Shown: positions 8,182 through 16,750 of the stretch, one piece after another
Numbering within the stretch: the stretch's first letter is position 1
Layout of the letters: every line of letters begins with the position of its first letter
NCBI GenBank assembly: GCA_938010435.1
Contig: CALLUS010000004.1
Span: 161,230 to 225,229 of the forward strand
Length of the DNA stretch: 64,000 nt
Reading direction: 5' to 3'
Source: an uncultured Rhizobiaceae group bacterium
GTDB taxonomy: Bacteria > Pseudomonadota > Alphaproteobacteria > Rhizobiales > Rhizobiaceae
Notes under the pieces: generated by a model
The model's database searches: none
What the model was told of the DNA's origin: nothing
The model's input: only the letters and a program-made list of their open reading frames with translations
Program-made: the position numbers and the translations under genes

Positions 8182-9966
8182 CTAAGCCGCGTCTGTTTTC
8201 TTGCTGAACATGCCCTTAAGATTATCCCAAAGTTCAATCTTGGCGCCCTGGCGTTTCATGATCGTGCCTTGCTGGAGAATCGACAGGAAGTTATTCCACG
8301 CCCAATAGATCACGAGACCAGCCGGGAAAGTGGCCAACATGAATGTGAATACAACAGGCATCCATTTGAATATTAACTGCTGTGTCGGGTCTGGTGGAGC
8401 CGGGTTCATTTGCATTTGAATGAACATGGTGATGCCCATGAGAAGCGGCCATACGCCAATCATCAAGAACAAAGGCACATCATACGGTAACAGGCCGAAT
8501 AGATTGAAAATCGATGTGGGGTCGGGTGCGGACAGATCTTGAATCCAGCCAAAGAACGGTGCTTGACGCATTTCGATTGTTACGTAGATCACTTTATAAA
8601 GCGCAAAGAACACCGGAATTTGCAACAACATAGGCCAGCAACCCGCAACCGGATTGATCTTCTCTTTCTTATAGAGCTCCATCATTGCCTTTTGTTGGCC
8701 CTGGCGGTCATCGCCAAAGCGCTCCTTGATGGCCGCCATTTCAGGCTGCATCTTCTTCATGTTGGCCATGGATTTGTAGGACTTATTGGCCAATGGAAAA
8801 AAGAGCGTTTTTAACATTACAGTTACGATGAGTATCGCAACACCGAAATTGCCGACCAAATGAAACACCCAGTTCATCACGCTGAACAAAGGTTTGGTGA
8901 TAAAATAGAACCACCCCCAGTCAATCAAGTTAGAGAATAATGGAATGTTCTGCTCAGCCTCGTAGCGATCAATAATATCCACCTTCTTGGCACCTGCGAA
9001 CAAGCGGTTCGTCACGCTGGCTTCGCCACCAGCAGGAACGGCAATCACATTGCCCACATAATCGGTTTGATAAAATTTTCGGGTCTGACCAAGGTAATTA
9101 TAGGACGCCGTAAATCCATTGCCCGGAATAAGTGCCGTTGCCCAATATTTGTCGGTGATGCCCAACCAGCCTTTGTCGGCAAGGTCTTTAGCAATCCGGC
9201 CGCCAGTCTCGTCTTCAATGTCGCCGTAATCTATTTCATCCAAACCTTGTTCACCCACTGACCCGATCAAACCTTCGTGAAGAACAAAAATGCCTTCCGT
9301 TTTCGGAATGCCATAGCGTGCGATGCGGCCATAAGGTTTTACAGAGATTTCATTGCCTGACGCATTCAACACCGTATCGGTGATTGTGAACAAATAATCT
9401 TGGTCGATCTCAATCTTACGGCGGAAGGTCAGGCCTTTTTCATTGACGAACTGTAAAACCACCGGAGAAGAGGGGGTAAGTTCACCACCTTCTGCTTGCG
9501 ACCACACAGTTGATGGGCCAGGAAGTTCACCCAAGTTTGCGTCGGGCGACCAGCCGAATTCTGCAAAATAAGCGTTTTCATCTTGAACAGGTTTCAACAG
9601 TTGAATTTTCGGGCTGTCTTCAGCAATTTCTTCGCGGTATTGGGTCAAACGCAAGTCATCAATGCGTGCGCCACGTAAATTAATTGTGCCTTCCAAATGG
9701 TCAGACTTCAAAGTAACGCGCGGAGCATCTTCTTCTTTTTTCCCCATTGTGCCTGGAACAGCAGCGCTGTTGTTGCTTGCAGTTTCTCCAGCCTTGGGAA
9801 TTCCTGAATTTTCTCCACTGGTGGCAACACCCGGGTTTGCCGGCGCTGATTGTTCAGCAATTTCGCGTTCCCGCTCAATGCGTGGATTGATGAAGAATAT
9901 CTGCCACAAAAACACCACACCTAAAGAAAGAGCCGCAGCAAGAAGAAAATTACGTTGATTGTCCAT
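8182..9966 (-). CDS. yidC: YidC membrane protein insertase
   Basis: A 594-residue inner-membrane insertase (Oxa1/Alb3 family) that inserts proteins alone or with SecYEG. Residues 6-28 are the N-terminal transmembrane anchor. They are followed by a low-complexity linker and a large periplasmic beta-domain (about 90-350), then the conserved five-helix core with WGWFYFITKP, FPLANKSYKSMANMKKMQPE and the NPVAGCWPMLLQIPVFFALY stretch. The start MDNQRNFL is typical of the family; an upstream in-frame start 17 codons earlier is less likely. It lies 54 bases after rnpA in the universal rpmH-rnpA-yidC order; yidD is absent from the gap. Confidence 0.97.
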   Translation of the reverse strand: MDNQRNFLLAAALSLGVVFLWQIFFINPRIEREREIAEQSAPANPGVATSGENSGIPKAGETASNNSAAVPGTMGKKEEDAPRVTLKSDHLEGTINLRGARIDDLRLTQYREEIAEDSPKIQLLKPVQDENAYFAEFGWSPDANLGELPGPSTVWSQAEGGELTPSSPVVLQFVNEKGLTFRRKIEIDQDYLFTITDTVLNASGNEISVKPYGRIARYGIPKTEGIFVLHEGLIGSVGEQGLDEIDYGDIEDETGGRIAKDLADKGWLGITDKYWATALIPGNGFTASYNYLGQTRKFYQTDYVGNVIAVPAGGEASVTNRLFAGAKKVDIIDRYEAEQNIPLFSNLIDWGWFYFITKPLFSVMNWVFHLVGNFGVAILIVTVMLKTLFFPLANKSYKSMANMKKMQPEMAAIKERFGDDRQGQQKAMMELYKKEKINPVAGCWPMLLQIPVFFALYKVIYVTIEMRQAPFFGWIQDLSAPDPTSIFNLFGLLPYDVPLFLMIGVWPLLMGITMFIQMQMNPAPPDPTQQLIFKWMPVVFTFMLATFPAGLVIYWAWNNFLSILQQGTIMKRQGAKIELWDNLKGMFSKKTDAA

Positions 9967-10020
9967 GAAGGAAGACCTGGTTCTCAGTAACTGGGCAGAG
10001 CGCGAGTGCGCTGCCAAACA

Positions 10021-10437
10021 TTATACATCAGCGGGGCGTTTCTGCCCTTTCGCTGCACGATTTGCAACATTTGCCTTGCCCGAATGAGCATAGATTTTTT
10101 GGTAAGCTTTATTGAAGCCATGCGATACGGAAGATGTAAGGCTTTCGAACGGCTCATCAAGGGCTTCAATACGCGCAATAAGCACAGCGTCACAGCCAGA
10201 CATCATGTCTACAATGACGGCGTGACGAACGGCTTCACGCAAACGGCGTTTGATACGCGACCGCACAACAGAATTGCCTACTTTTTTAGTAACGGTGTAA
10301 CCCACACGCAAATGCGGATCATCATCGTTGCGCTCAACAAGTTGCAAAACAAAAGCGCGCTCGTGAGAACGCGCTCCATTTCGGGCATTTAAAAAATCTA
10401 CCCGTTTTTTCAATCGAGATATCAAAACCTGTGACAT
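10021..10437 (-). CDS. rnpA: Ribonuclease P protein component
   Basis: A 138-residue basic protein that binds the RNase P RNA and assists 5-prime maturation of tRNA precursors. The signature NSVVRSRIKRRLREAV corresponds to the RNR motif that contacts the RNA. The N-terminal LKKRVDFLNARNG segment and the GYTVTKKVGNS strand are typical. It follows rpmH by 54 bases and precedes yidC, so the three genes probably form one transcript. Confidence 0.96.
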   Translation of the reverse strand: MSQVLISRLKKRVDFLNARNGARSHERAFVLQLVERNDDDPHLRVGYTVTKKVGNSVVRSRIKRRLREAVRHAVIVDMMSGCDAVLIARIEALDEPFESLTSSVSHGFNKAYQKIYAHSGKANVANRAAKGQKRPADV

Positions 10438-10491
10438 GGCATCAGATTCAATTGCTTCTCGATTTCAACATGCGCGTCAAAGCGCATGTGT

Positions 10492-10626
10492 TTATGCGGA
10501 TAGTTTTTTGCGGCCGTGTGTACGACGTTTCGCGATTACGCGACGACCACCTGGAGTGGACATACGTGAACGGAAACCGTGACGGCGTTTGCGAACCAGT
10601 TTACTGGGCTGATATGTGCGTTTCAT
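10492..10626 (-). CDS. rpmH: 50S ribosomal protein L34
   Basis: This 44-codon frame was found by translating the minus strand upstream of rnpA. It begins [18 protein letters not shown] and ends THGRKKLSA, a complete L34 of normal length. The protein is a structural component of the large ribosomal subunit. The ribosome-binding site is weak (GAGCAG directly upstream), and a short CCGGT/ACCGG hairpin precedes it. It heads the rpmH-rnpA-yidC cluster. Confidence 0.98.
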   Translation of the reverse strand: MKRTYQPSKLVRKRRHGFRSRMSTPGGRRVIAKRRTHGRKKLSA

Positions 10627-10992
10627 CTGCTCGATCCGGTAAAATCACCGGTCCTCTTTCGGTCGACATATTCCAAAGCCTGATCAGAAATTCTTTAGAA
10701 TACGAAATTACTTTTGGCTGCTTTCGCCAACGTCCCCTCCCTTCAACCAAATTCATGAAGAGCAGGTAAACAAACGACAAGCGAAATCAACTTCGGCACG
10801 AACCGAAGCGTTGGCGGCTGTATAAGCTTGCTCCAAATACGAGTCAACGCCAGCAGGGAGGTCTTTTTGATATTCAATTTAACGAGAATTCCACATAGGC
10901 ACGTACTATTCGTAATCTCTTGCTCTATATGACACTTCTGTGTTGAAACATTTTGACCGCGTGTATGGCGATATTTATTTTAGGCTGATGAT
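10627..10992. other. 366-base divergent intergenic region between rpmH and the flavoenzyme gene
   Basis: No complete gene is evident. It must hold the rpmH promoter (minus strand) and the promoter of the plus-strand flavoenzyme gene. A CTTCGG/CCGAAG hairpin (6-base stem, 6-base loop) lies near 10793-10810. On the minus strand about 40 codons read as a protein-like, stop-free stretch (roughly 10750-10875, including YLEQAYTAANASVRAEVDF), but it has no start codon and an in-frame TAA stands just upstream. It may be a decayed gene or chance. Confidence 0.5.
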
Positions 10993-12432
10993 ATGAGTGA
11001 CGTTCTCAAACCGGATATTTGTGTAATTGGCGGCGGATCTGGCGGCTTGGTTGTCGCTTCTGCTGCTGCTGCATTCGGTGTTTCTGTTGTGTTGATTGAA
11101 AAACACAAAATGGGTGGCGATTGTCTGAATTACGGTTGTGTACCCTCAAAAGCACTAATTGCAGCAAGCAAACACGCCCAATCAATGCGCGAAGCACCAG
11201 CGTTTGGTGTCAGCACCGGTAAAGACGGCAGCGAACCGAAGGTGAATTTCAAACAAGTCAATGAACATGTTCAAGGTGTGATTGCAGGAATTGCTCCTAT
11301 GGACAGTGTGGAGCGATTTGAATCCCTTGGTGTTGATGTCATCGAAGCGGAAGCGCGATTCGTCGATAAAAAGACGGTTGTTGCCGGAGATAAAACAATC
11401 AAAGCACGCCGCTTTGTGATTGCCACAGGATCTGCAGCATTTGTGCCACCTATTCCGGGTATCGATAAAATCAATTACCTCACCAATGAAACTTTGTTTG
11501 ACCAGACTAAAAATCCTGGAAAGATGATTGTGATTGGCGGCGGCCCTATTGGCATAGAAATGGCGCAGGCTCATAATCGACTCGGAGCAAAAGTTACCGT
11601 GATTGAAGGCGAAAAGGCCCTCGGCAGAGACGACCCTGAACTGACAGCGATTGTTTTGGATAAAATTCGCGATGAAGGTGTTGTGATTCGCGAGAAATCT
11701 AAAGTGACCAGTATTGATAAGACGCTTAAAGGCAACGCTTTGGTGAATGTGGAGACTGAAACCGGGTCTGAAGTTCTGGAGGCCGATACTGTTCTCGTAG
11801 CCACTGGCCGCGCCGCCACAGTAGACGGGCTTGATCTTGAAAAAGCTGGCGTCGAATACACCCGACGCGGAATCAAGGTGAACGATAAGATGCGCACCAG
11901 CAACAGCCGTATTTATGCCATTGGTGATGTGGTCGGAGGTTTGCAATTCACCCATGTTGCCGGATACCACGCAGGTCTTCTGATACGTTCAATTCTGTTC
12001 CGCCTTCCGGCCAAAGAGAATCGTCACATCATTCCATGGTGCACATACACCGATCCTGAGATTGCCCAAGTGGGGCACACGGAAGAAACGGCGCGTGAGA
12101 AGTTCAAGGATATTATCGTATTGCGCTGGCCGTACGCCGAGAATGACCGGGCACAAGCTGAAAACAAAACCACTGGACTTATTAAAATTATCGCACGCAA
12201 GAACGGCTCTATTGAAGGCGTCTCAATCGCTGGCGCTATGGCTGGAGAGATGATGAATATGTGGGCTCTGGCCATCAGCCAAAAGATGAAAGTAAAGGAC
12301 ATAGCAGGATATATTCCACCTTATCCCACCATGAGTGAAATCGGAAAAAGAGCCGCCACATCGTTTTACGCACCTGCGACCAAAAAACCTTTTGTGCGCG
12401 GACTGGTGAACTTTTTGCGTAATTTCGGTTAG
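10993..12432 (+). CDS. Class I pyridine nucleotide-disulfide oxidoreductase (mercuric reductase / dihydrolipoamide dehydrogenase-like)
   Basis: A 479-residue FAD enzyme. The N-terminal FAD-binding motif is GGGSGGLVVASAAA, the redox-active disulfide is GGDCLNYGCVPSKAL (about residues 40-54), a second nucleotide-binding motif GGGPIGIEMAQA is in mid-protein, and FAD-binding YAIGDVVGG follows. In the dimerisation domain the usual HPTxSE active-site motif reads YPTMSE (444-449): the catalytic His is Tyr while the Glu is kept. It is therefore unlikely to be a standard lipoamide dehydrogenase, and its electron acceptor is unknown. No metal-binding N-terminal domain of MerA type is present. A histidine kinase gene follows within 36 bases, probably co-transcribed. 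Confidence 0.85.
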   Translation: MSDVLKPDICVIGGGSGGLVVASAAAAFGVSVVLIEKHKMGGDCLNYGCVPSKALIAASKHAQSMREAPAFGVSTGKDGSEPKVNFKQVNEHVQGVIAGIAPMDSVERFESLGVDVIEAEARFVDKKTVVAGDKTIKARRFVIATGSAAFVPPIPGIDKINYLTNETLFDQTKNPGKMIVIGGGPIGIEMAQAHNRLGAKVTVIEGEKALGRDDPELTAIVLDKIRDEGVVIREKSKVTSIDKTLKGNALVNVETETGSEVLEADTVLVATGRAATVDGLDLEKAGVEYTRRGIKVNDKMRTSNSRIYAIGDVVGGLQFTHVAGYHAGLLIRSILFRLPAKENRHIIPWCTYTDPEIAQVGHTEETAREKFKDIIVLRWPYAENDRAQAENKTTGLIKIIARKNGSIEGVSIAGAMAGEMMNMWALAISQKMKVKDIAGYIPPYPTMSEIGKRAATSFYAPATKKPFVRGLVNFLRNFG

Positions 12433-12467
12433 TGTCACCTTTGAATTGATTGCCGGATAGTACGAGC

Positions 12468-13952
12468 GTGACATCACAGAACACTCAGCAGCCTAAATTA
12501 GATCAGGAAACTCATTCGTTTCCTGCTTTTGAACACGCTATCAAAAAGGGAAGACTTTGGCCTGCCGGACTGTCGGGCAAATTGCTAGTGCTCACCACTC
12601 TTTTCATCATGCTAGCTGAAATTTTGGTGTTTGTACCATCCATCGCCAACTATCGGCTGGCTTGGTTGTCACGTCACTTCACCACAGGCGAAGCAGCCAG
12701 CCTGACTTTAGAAGAACTGAAACCAGATGCCATTCCTGAAAATATTCGCAAGCAATTGTTGGTTTTGACCGAAACAGAAATGATCGTCGTACGGCGTGAC
12801 GGAGCCAGCCATATTCTGGCAACAAATCAAATGCCCGGAGCGATCGCGCGACATGTGGAACTTATGCAACCCGGTCGACTACAAGCCGCCAATACAATTC
12901 TGGATGCTTTTGACACATTACTGTTTGGCGGCGACAGAACCATTCGCGTGTTCGGGCCCATGAAACAACGGTCAGGTACGCTTGAATTGGTAATGAAAGA
13001 CCGTTCTTTGAGAACAGCGATGTTAAGCTACGCTTACAACGTGTTACTGATTTCACTTTTAATTTCAATTGCAACGGCTCTTCTGGTTTTTGTCACACTG
13101 CGGTGGTTCCTCATCCGACCGATGCAGCGCATGACTGAATCTATGTTGGCTTTTTCCCGCGCGCCCGAAGATCAGAGCCTTGTCATCCAACCATCTGGCC
13201 GACGCGATGAAATCGGTGTGGCAGAAGAACAATTGAACGGAATGCAAAAACAACTCAGCGGTACATTCAAACAACAACGGCATCTGGCGGACCTTGGTCT
13301 CGCTGTTTCTAAAATCAATCACGACTTGCGCAATATATTGGCTTCAGCATCTTTGTTTTCGGACAGGCTTGCTGATACATCCGATCCAACCGTTCAGCGC
13401 TTGGCACCACGGTTAATCCGAACTATTGACCGTGCGGTAGACTACACCAGATCGGTTCTCGACTATGGCAAGTCAGGAGAGGCTGTGCCCACCTATAATG
13501 TGGTGCGTTTACATCAACTCTGTCAGGATGTAGCAGAAACCCTGTCTCTCGATACAGACGGCGATGTGGATTGGGTCAATCGTGTTCCAGAAGATCTGGA
13601 AATTCATGGGGATGCTGAGCAAATTTTCCGTGTGATCGTTAACTTATCTCGCAATGCATTACAGGCCATGCATGGGCTTGATGGGGAAACTCAAATTAAA
13701 CGTTTAAGCATCAGCGCTGGTGAAGAAGGCGGAAACACCGTCATTCGACTGCGTGACACGGGTCCGGGTCTACCTGAAAGCATGCAAAACAATCTTTTCG
13801 CAGCTTTTAATACAGCAGGCCGTCAAGGCGGCACAGGTTTGGGTTTGGCAATTGCTGCAGAACTTATTCGTGCTCACAACGGCACCATTCGATTGGTGGA
13901 GCAGGATGGACCGGGAGCAGAGTTTGAAATCACGCTCCCGATTCGTGTTTGA
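12468..13952 (+). CDS. Orphan sensor histidine kinase
   Basis: About 494 residues from the GTG at 12468; a TTG six codons upstream (12450) is an alternative, and neither has a strong ribosome-binding site. Two transmembrane segments (about 35-60 and 193-215) bracket a periplasmic domain of about 135 residues. A HAMP-like region follows, then an H-box INHDLRNILASAS, an N-box VNLSRNALQAM and G-boxes RDTGPGLPES and GTGLGLAIAAEL. The H-box is of the HDLRN type rather than HELRTP. No response regulator is encoded nearby, so its partner and signal are unknown. It follows the flavoenzyme gene closely, which may hint at a redox-related signal. It converges on the MoxR-type operon with a 10-base gap. 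Confidence 0.85.
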   Translation: MTSQNTQQPKLDQETHSFPAFEHAIKKGRLWPAGLSGKLLVLTTLFIMLAEILVFVPSIANYRLAWLSRHFTTGEAASLTLEELKPDAIPENIRKQLLVLTETEMIVVRRDGASHILATNQMPGAIARHVELMQPGRLQAANTILDAFDTLLFGGDRTIRVFGPMKQRSGTLELVMKDRSLRTAMLSYAYNVLLISLLISIATALLVFVTLRWFLIRPMQRMTESMLAFSRAPEDQSLVIQPSGRRDEIGVAEEQLNGMQKQLSGTFKQQRHLADLGLAVSKINHDLRNILASASLFSDRLADTSDPTVQRLAPRLIRTIDRAVDYTRSVLDYGKSGEAVPTYNVVRLHQLCQDVAETLSLDTDGDVDWVNRVPEDLEIHGDAEQIFRVIVNLSRNALQAMHGLDGETQIKRLSISAGEEGGNTVIRLRDTGPGLPESMQNNLFAAFNTAGRQGGTGLGLAIAAELIRAHNGTIRLVEQDGPGAEFEITLPIRV

Positions 13953-13962
13953 TACTCTGGTT

Positions 13963-14742
13963 CTAGCTGAACACATCAGCCAAATCAGACATGCCAACGC
14001 CTTCTTTGATTTCTTTCAGGCGGGCATAGAGCATTACAATAATACAAGCGTAAATTGCATAACTAACCGATGAAACAGCTCCTTGAAACAGCATATAAAA
14101 TAATCCCGATGTTCCAGTGAAAGCCGCCGCAAATCCAAAACCCAACAATGCCCCTAGCAAAGCCTGTATGATTGTGAGAACGACTAACAATATGACCACC
14201 AACCCCAGAATTGGCCACCGATAGCCTTTGGTGAGTTCACGGCTACGCGACAATGCACCAAAGCCTGATTGTTCTACCACCACTGATGGAATGACCACCA
14301 CCCACATCAGATACAAGATGACGCCAGGCACAATCAACAAGGCCATTCCAATAGACATTGCAATTGTTGTTACGATCGATATTACAAACAGAATGAAAAA
14401 ATTCTTGAGGCCAACCGATACATAAGTCCCCAAACGCATTGGCCGACTAAGATAAGCATCATAAGCAGCCAGCGTTATGATCGCCGTGATTAAAGTTGAG
14501 ACGACAATGGAAGCAACAATAATTGCGCCATAAGAGATAAGCCCTGAAGTGGTTGTAAACATTGCTTCCGGATTGGAAAACATGATGTCCCCAAACAAAA
14601 AATAATTGAACAAATTTAATCCGATTCCCAACACCATCGATATTCCCAGTATCAATGGAAGCCGTTTTACAAAAATCGATAACCCCTGACTCAAAACGTT
14701 TAAAATACCCAATGAAGGTTTCGTAATATCCACATCACTCAT
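13963..14742 (-). CDS. Multi-pass membrane protein of unknown function, last gene of the MoxR/DUF58 operon
   Basis: A 259-residue very hydrophobic protein with about six predicted transmembrane segments (near 27-48, 70-95, 113-133, 135-155, 175-205 and 215-240) and short polar loops. I recognise no catalytic motif. The layout resembles integral-membrane families annotated as glycerophosphodiester phosphodiesterase membrane domain or DUF7847-like, but no enzyme domain is attached. The start overlaps the RDD gene stop by 4 bases, so it belongs to the operon that begins at 21898. Confidence 0.7.
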   Translation of the reverse strand: MSDVDITKPSLGILNVLSQGLSIFVKRLPLILGISMVLGIGLNLFNYFLFGDIMFSNPEAMFTTTSGLISYGAIIVASIVVSTLITAIITLAAYDAYLSRPMRLGTYVSVGLKNFFILFVISIVTTIAMSIGMALLIVPGVILYLMWVVVIPSVVVEQSGFGALSRSRELTKGYRWPILGLVVILLVVLTIIQALLGALLGFGFAAAFTGTSGLFYMLFQGAVSSVSYAIYACIIVMLYARLKEIKEGVGMSDLADVFS

Positions 14743-15716
14743 AGTTTTTCCTCTCCCAGTTTGTCGTCCTTGAAATACTTGTCTTCACGAGCGTCACCTA
14801 AAAGCTTCCGCCTTTCAAGGTGTTCGCGTTGGGCACTGTAGAACGCTTCCAAAAATGATCGGTGATTATTGGCTTCAATTACTTCTCCGTAAGCAATTTT
14901 TTGAACAATTCGCTCAACAATCTCCTTCAAATATTGCTGTTGTTTAGCCCACGTTCCCGATGTGGAATTATCAGAAGAGCGCAACACTTTTTCAAGCACT
15001 TGAAGTTCGAAGCGCCCGTATTCATCAAGCTGCGCACTGCTGAATACGAACCGTTCATTCACCCCTAGACCAGGTTTCATAGCAATAGTGCTGGCCAGAT
15101 CATTCAACAGAACAGGTTTTGGGTCCATGATCACAGCAGTGTTTGCAATGATATCTCCAATACGTTTGTTGTGTTTATTGCGCCAAGGCACAACCAACAA
15201 TACGAACAACCAGAGCCAAGCCATCACCGAAAATGACCAGTGTTGCTGGGGACCTGCCAGCGCATAAGTAAGTGGTAGGAAAAACTCTATTTCTTTCATG
15301 ATGTTGCGCACCACAATCTGATGTGCCGAAAGGCTGCGTCCATCAACTGAAACCACGCGCAAACCCAACCAACGTTTCGCCAACGTACGCCCATTCCAAA
15401 CCAATTCTGAAATAATGTAATAAGGAATTCTGATCAGAAAAAACGTCAGCGCTGCGACCACGGCGATTAGGTTCCAACTGGTCGAAAACGCAATTGCGAA
15501 CAGCACAACAAAAATCATCGCCCCAATAAAAGTCACCAAAGTATCGACAATTTGCGCGCCCAAACGCTGGCCAAGTGGAGCTAACCGAATGTTCAGAGGC
15601 ACGCCTTCAGGAGGTATAATCTGTAGACGTTTTTCTAACCCGTCAGAGAGTTTGCGTGCACGGCTTATCGTTTTGCGTCGGGAAGCCTCACTGTCTTTTT
15701 TACGAAATGGCCACAT
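14739..15716 (-). CDS. RDD family membrane protein
   Basis: 325 residues from MWPFRKKDSEASRR; the open frame extends 30 codons upstream, but the ATG at 15716 forms a TGATG junction with the preceding stop and gives the natural start. The RDD domain (about 60-195) has APLGQRLGAQIVDT as its first conserved segment and three to four membrane helices, with ERIVQK and RREHLERRK-like cytoplasmic stretches after it. The C-terminal 130 residues are polar. RDD proteins are proposed transporters or membrane scaffolds; the role here is unknown. The gene is translationally coupled to the SpoIIM-like gene. Confidence 0.8.
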   Translation of the reverse strand: MWPFRKKDSEASRRKTISRARKLSDGLEKRLQIIPPEGVPLNIRLAPLGQRLGAQIVDTLVTFIGAMIFVVLFAIAFSTSWNLIAVVAALTFFLIRIPYYIISELVWNGRTLAKRWLGLRVVSVDGRSLSAHQIVVRNIMKEIEFFLPLTYALAGPQQHWSFSVMAWLWLFVLLVVPWRNKHNKRIGDIIANTAVIMDPKPVLLNDLASTIAMKPGLGVNERFVFSSAQLDEYGRFELQVLEKVLRSSDNSTSGTWAKQQQYLKEIVERIVQKIAYGEVIEANNHRSFLEAFYSAQREHLERRKLLGDAREDKYFKDDKLGEEKL

Positions 15717-16750
15717 CAGGATGTTGCCTTCTGGTTGTGCCCGCACAAAACGAACCACGCCAACCACATTCCACCAATGCTCCAACCGATAATGATACGG
15801 CTCCACAAATCTGTAATCAGTTGCCGACCAAATCCTTCTAGAACGCCTGCAACCAACAACATCAACGCCGCGACCAAAGCCAATTTAGTGGCATCGCGTC
15901 CTGCGTGACGCAGAGCAGCACCACGTGTGCGCTGGCCCGGAAATAGGACTGCTGCACCCAATCTGAAGCCGCCTGCTGCTGCAATAATTAACGCTGCCAG
16001 TTCCGTGACACCGTGAATTGACAACCAGCCAAATAAATCAAACGCCAGACCCTTGTTTTGATGGATGGCAAAAAACGTGCCCAATATGGTTCCGTTGTAG
16101 AATGTCAAAAACCCTGACGGTAAGCACCCGATCACACCCAAGGTGAACGACATAATCGACACTTGGGTGTTGTGGGTGAATAGCTGGGTTGAAAACGCGG
16201 CCAACCGTTCAGCGCTGCCGGAATTTTCTCCGTATAAAGCTTCTCGCAAGAAAGCTTCAGATGCTTCAGGTCCACGACCACCTGATAATCCGCCCGGGAC
16301 AAACGCATAATACCAAGTCGGATCGGAAATCGTTAAGAAATAGGCTGCGACTGCTCCACCAAACAACAACAGTGCAGCAACAAGAATGTGAAGCCAAGAT
16401 CGCCGAATAGCTTGAGGCGCACCCGCTTTGAAAAACCTTCCTACCAAACCAACCATAGTTGAGCGCGGTGCATAGACTGCAAGGTAAGCGCGGGTGGTCA
16501 GATTTTCCAGATAATGCAGCAGAGCCTGATCCAGTGAAATCTCGCGCGCCAGTGAAAGTGAATTTACTGACTGCCGATAGAGGCCCGTGAGTTCCAGACT
16601 TTCGTCAAAGGTTAGGCCGGAAAGACCCTTTTTCTCCACATGCAGAACAAGGTCAGACAGACGCTTCCATTCGCCTTCACGTTCCTTACGAAATCGAGCA
16701 GAGCGGATGAGTTCAATTTCGGGGCCGTCTTCAACAAAAGATGTCGACAT
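15716..16750 (-). CDS. Stage II sporulation protein M (SpoIIM)-like membrane protein
   Basis: A 344-residue protein with a polar N-terminal helical region (about 1-105) and five membrane segments (about 112-135, 195-228, 240-270, 285-312 and 318-337). The FYNGTILGTFFAIHQN and LSIHGVTELAALIIAAAGG stretches are hallmarks of the SpoIIM/DUF95 family. In endospore formers SpoIIM belongs to the engulfment peptidoglycan-degradation complex; this organism will not sporulate, so a role in envelope remodelling is only inferred. It overlaps DUF58 and RDD genes by one base on each side. Confidence 0.83.
   Translation of the reverse strand: MSTSFVEDGPEIELIRSARFRKEREGEWKRLSDLVLHVEKKGLSGLTFDESLELTGLYRQSVNSLSLAREISLDQALLHYLENLTTRAYLAVYAPRSTMVGLVGRFFKAGAPQAIRRSWLHILVAALLLFGGAVAAYFLTISDPTWYYAFVPGGLSGGRGPEASEAFLREALYGENSGSAERLAAFSTQLFTHNTQVSIMSFTLGVIGCLPSGFLTFYNGTILGTFFAIHQNKGLAFDLFGWLSIHGVTELAALIIAAAGGFRLGAAVLFPGQRTRGAALRHAGRDATKLALVAALMLLVAGVLEGFGRQLITDLWSRIIIGWSIGGMWLAWFVLCGHNQKATS

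Noticed and set aside
10760-10830. tmRNA-like tag reading (ending EALAAV then stop) on the plus strand upstream of rpmH
   Set aside because: The resume codon and ANDN-type start of alphaproteobacterial tags are absent, the peptide does not end in LAA or VAA, and no tRNA-like acceptor or T-arm can be folded around it.
11182-11970. 262-codon open frame antisense to the flavoenzyme gene
   Set aside because: It is a shadow of a well-supported gene: its translation is rich in His, Asn and Phe without domain motifs, and it lies wholly within the flavoenzyme's conserved FAD and NAD domains.
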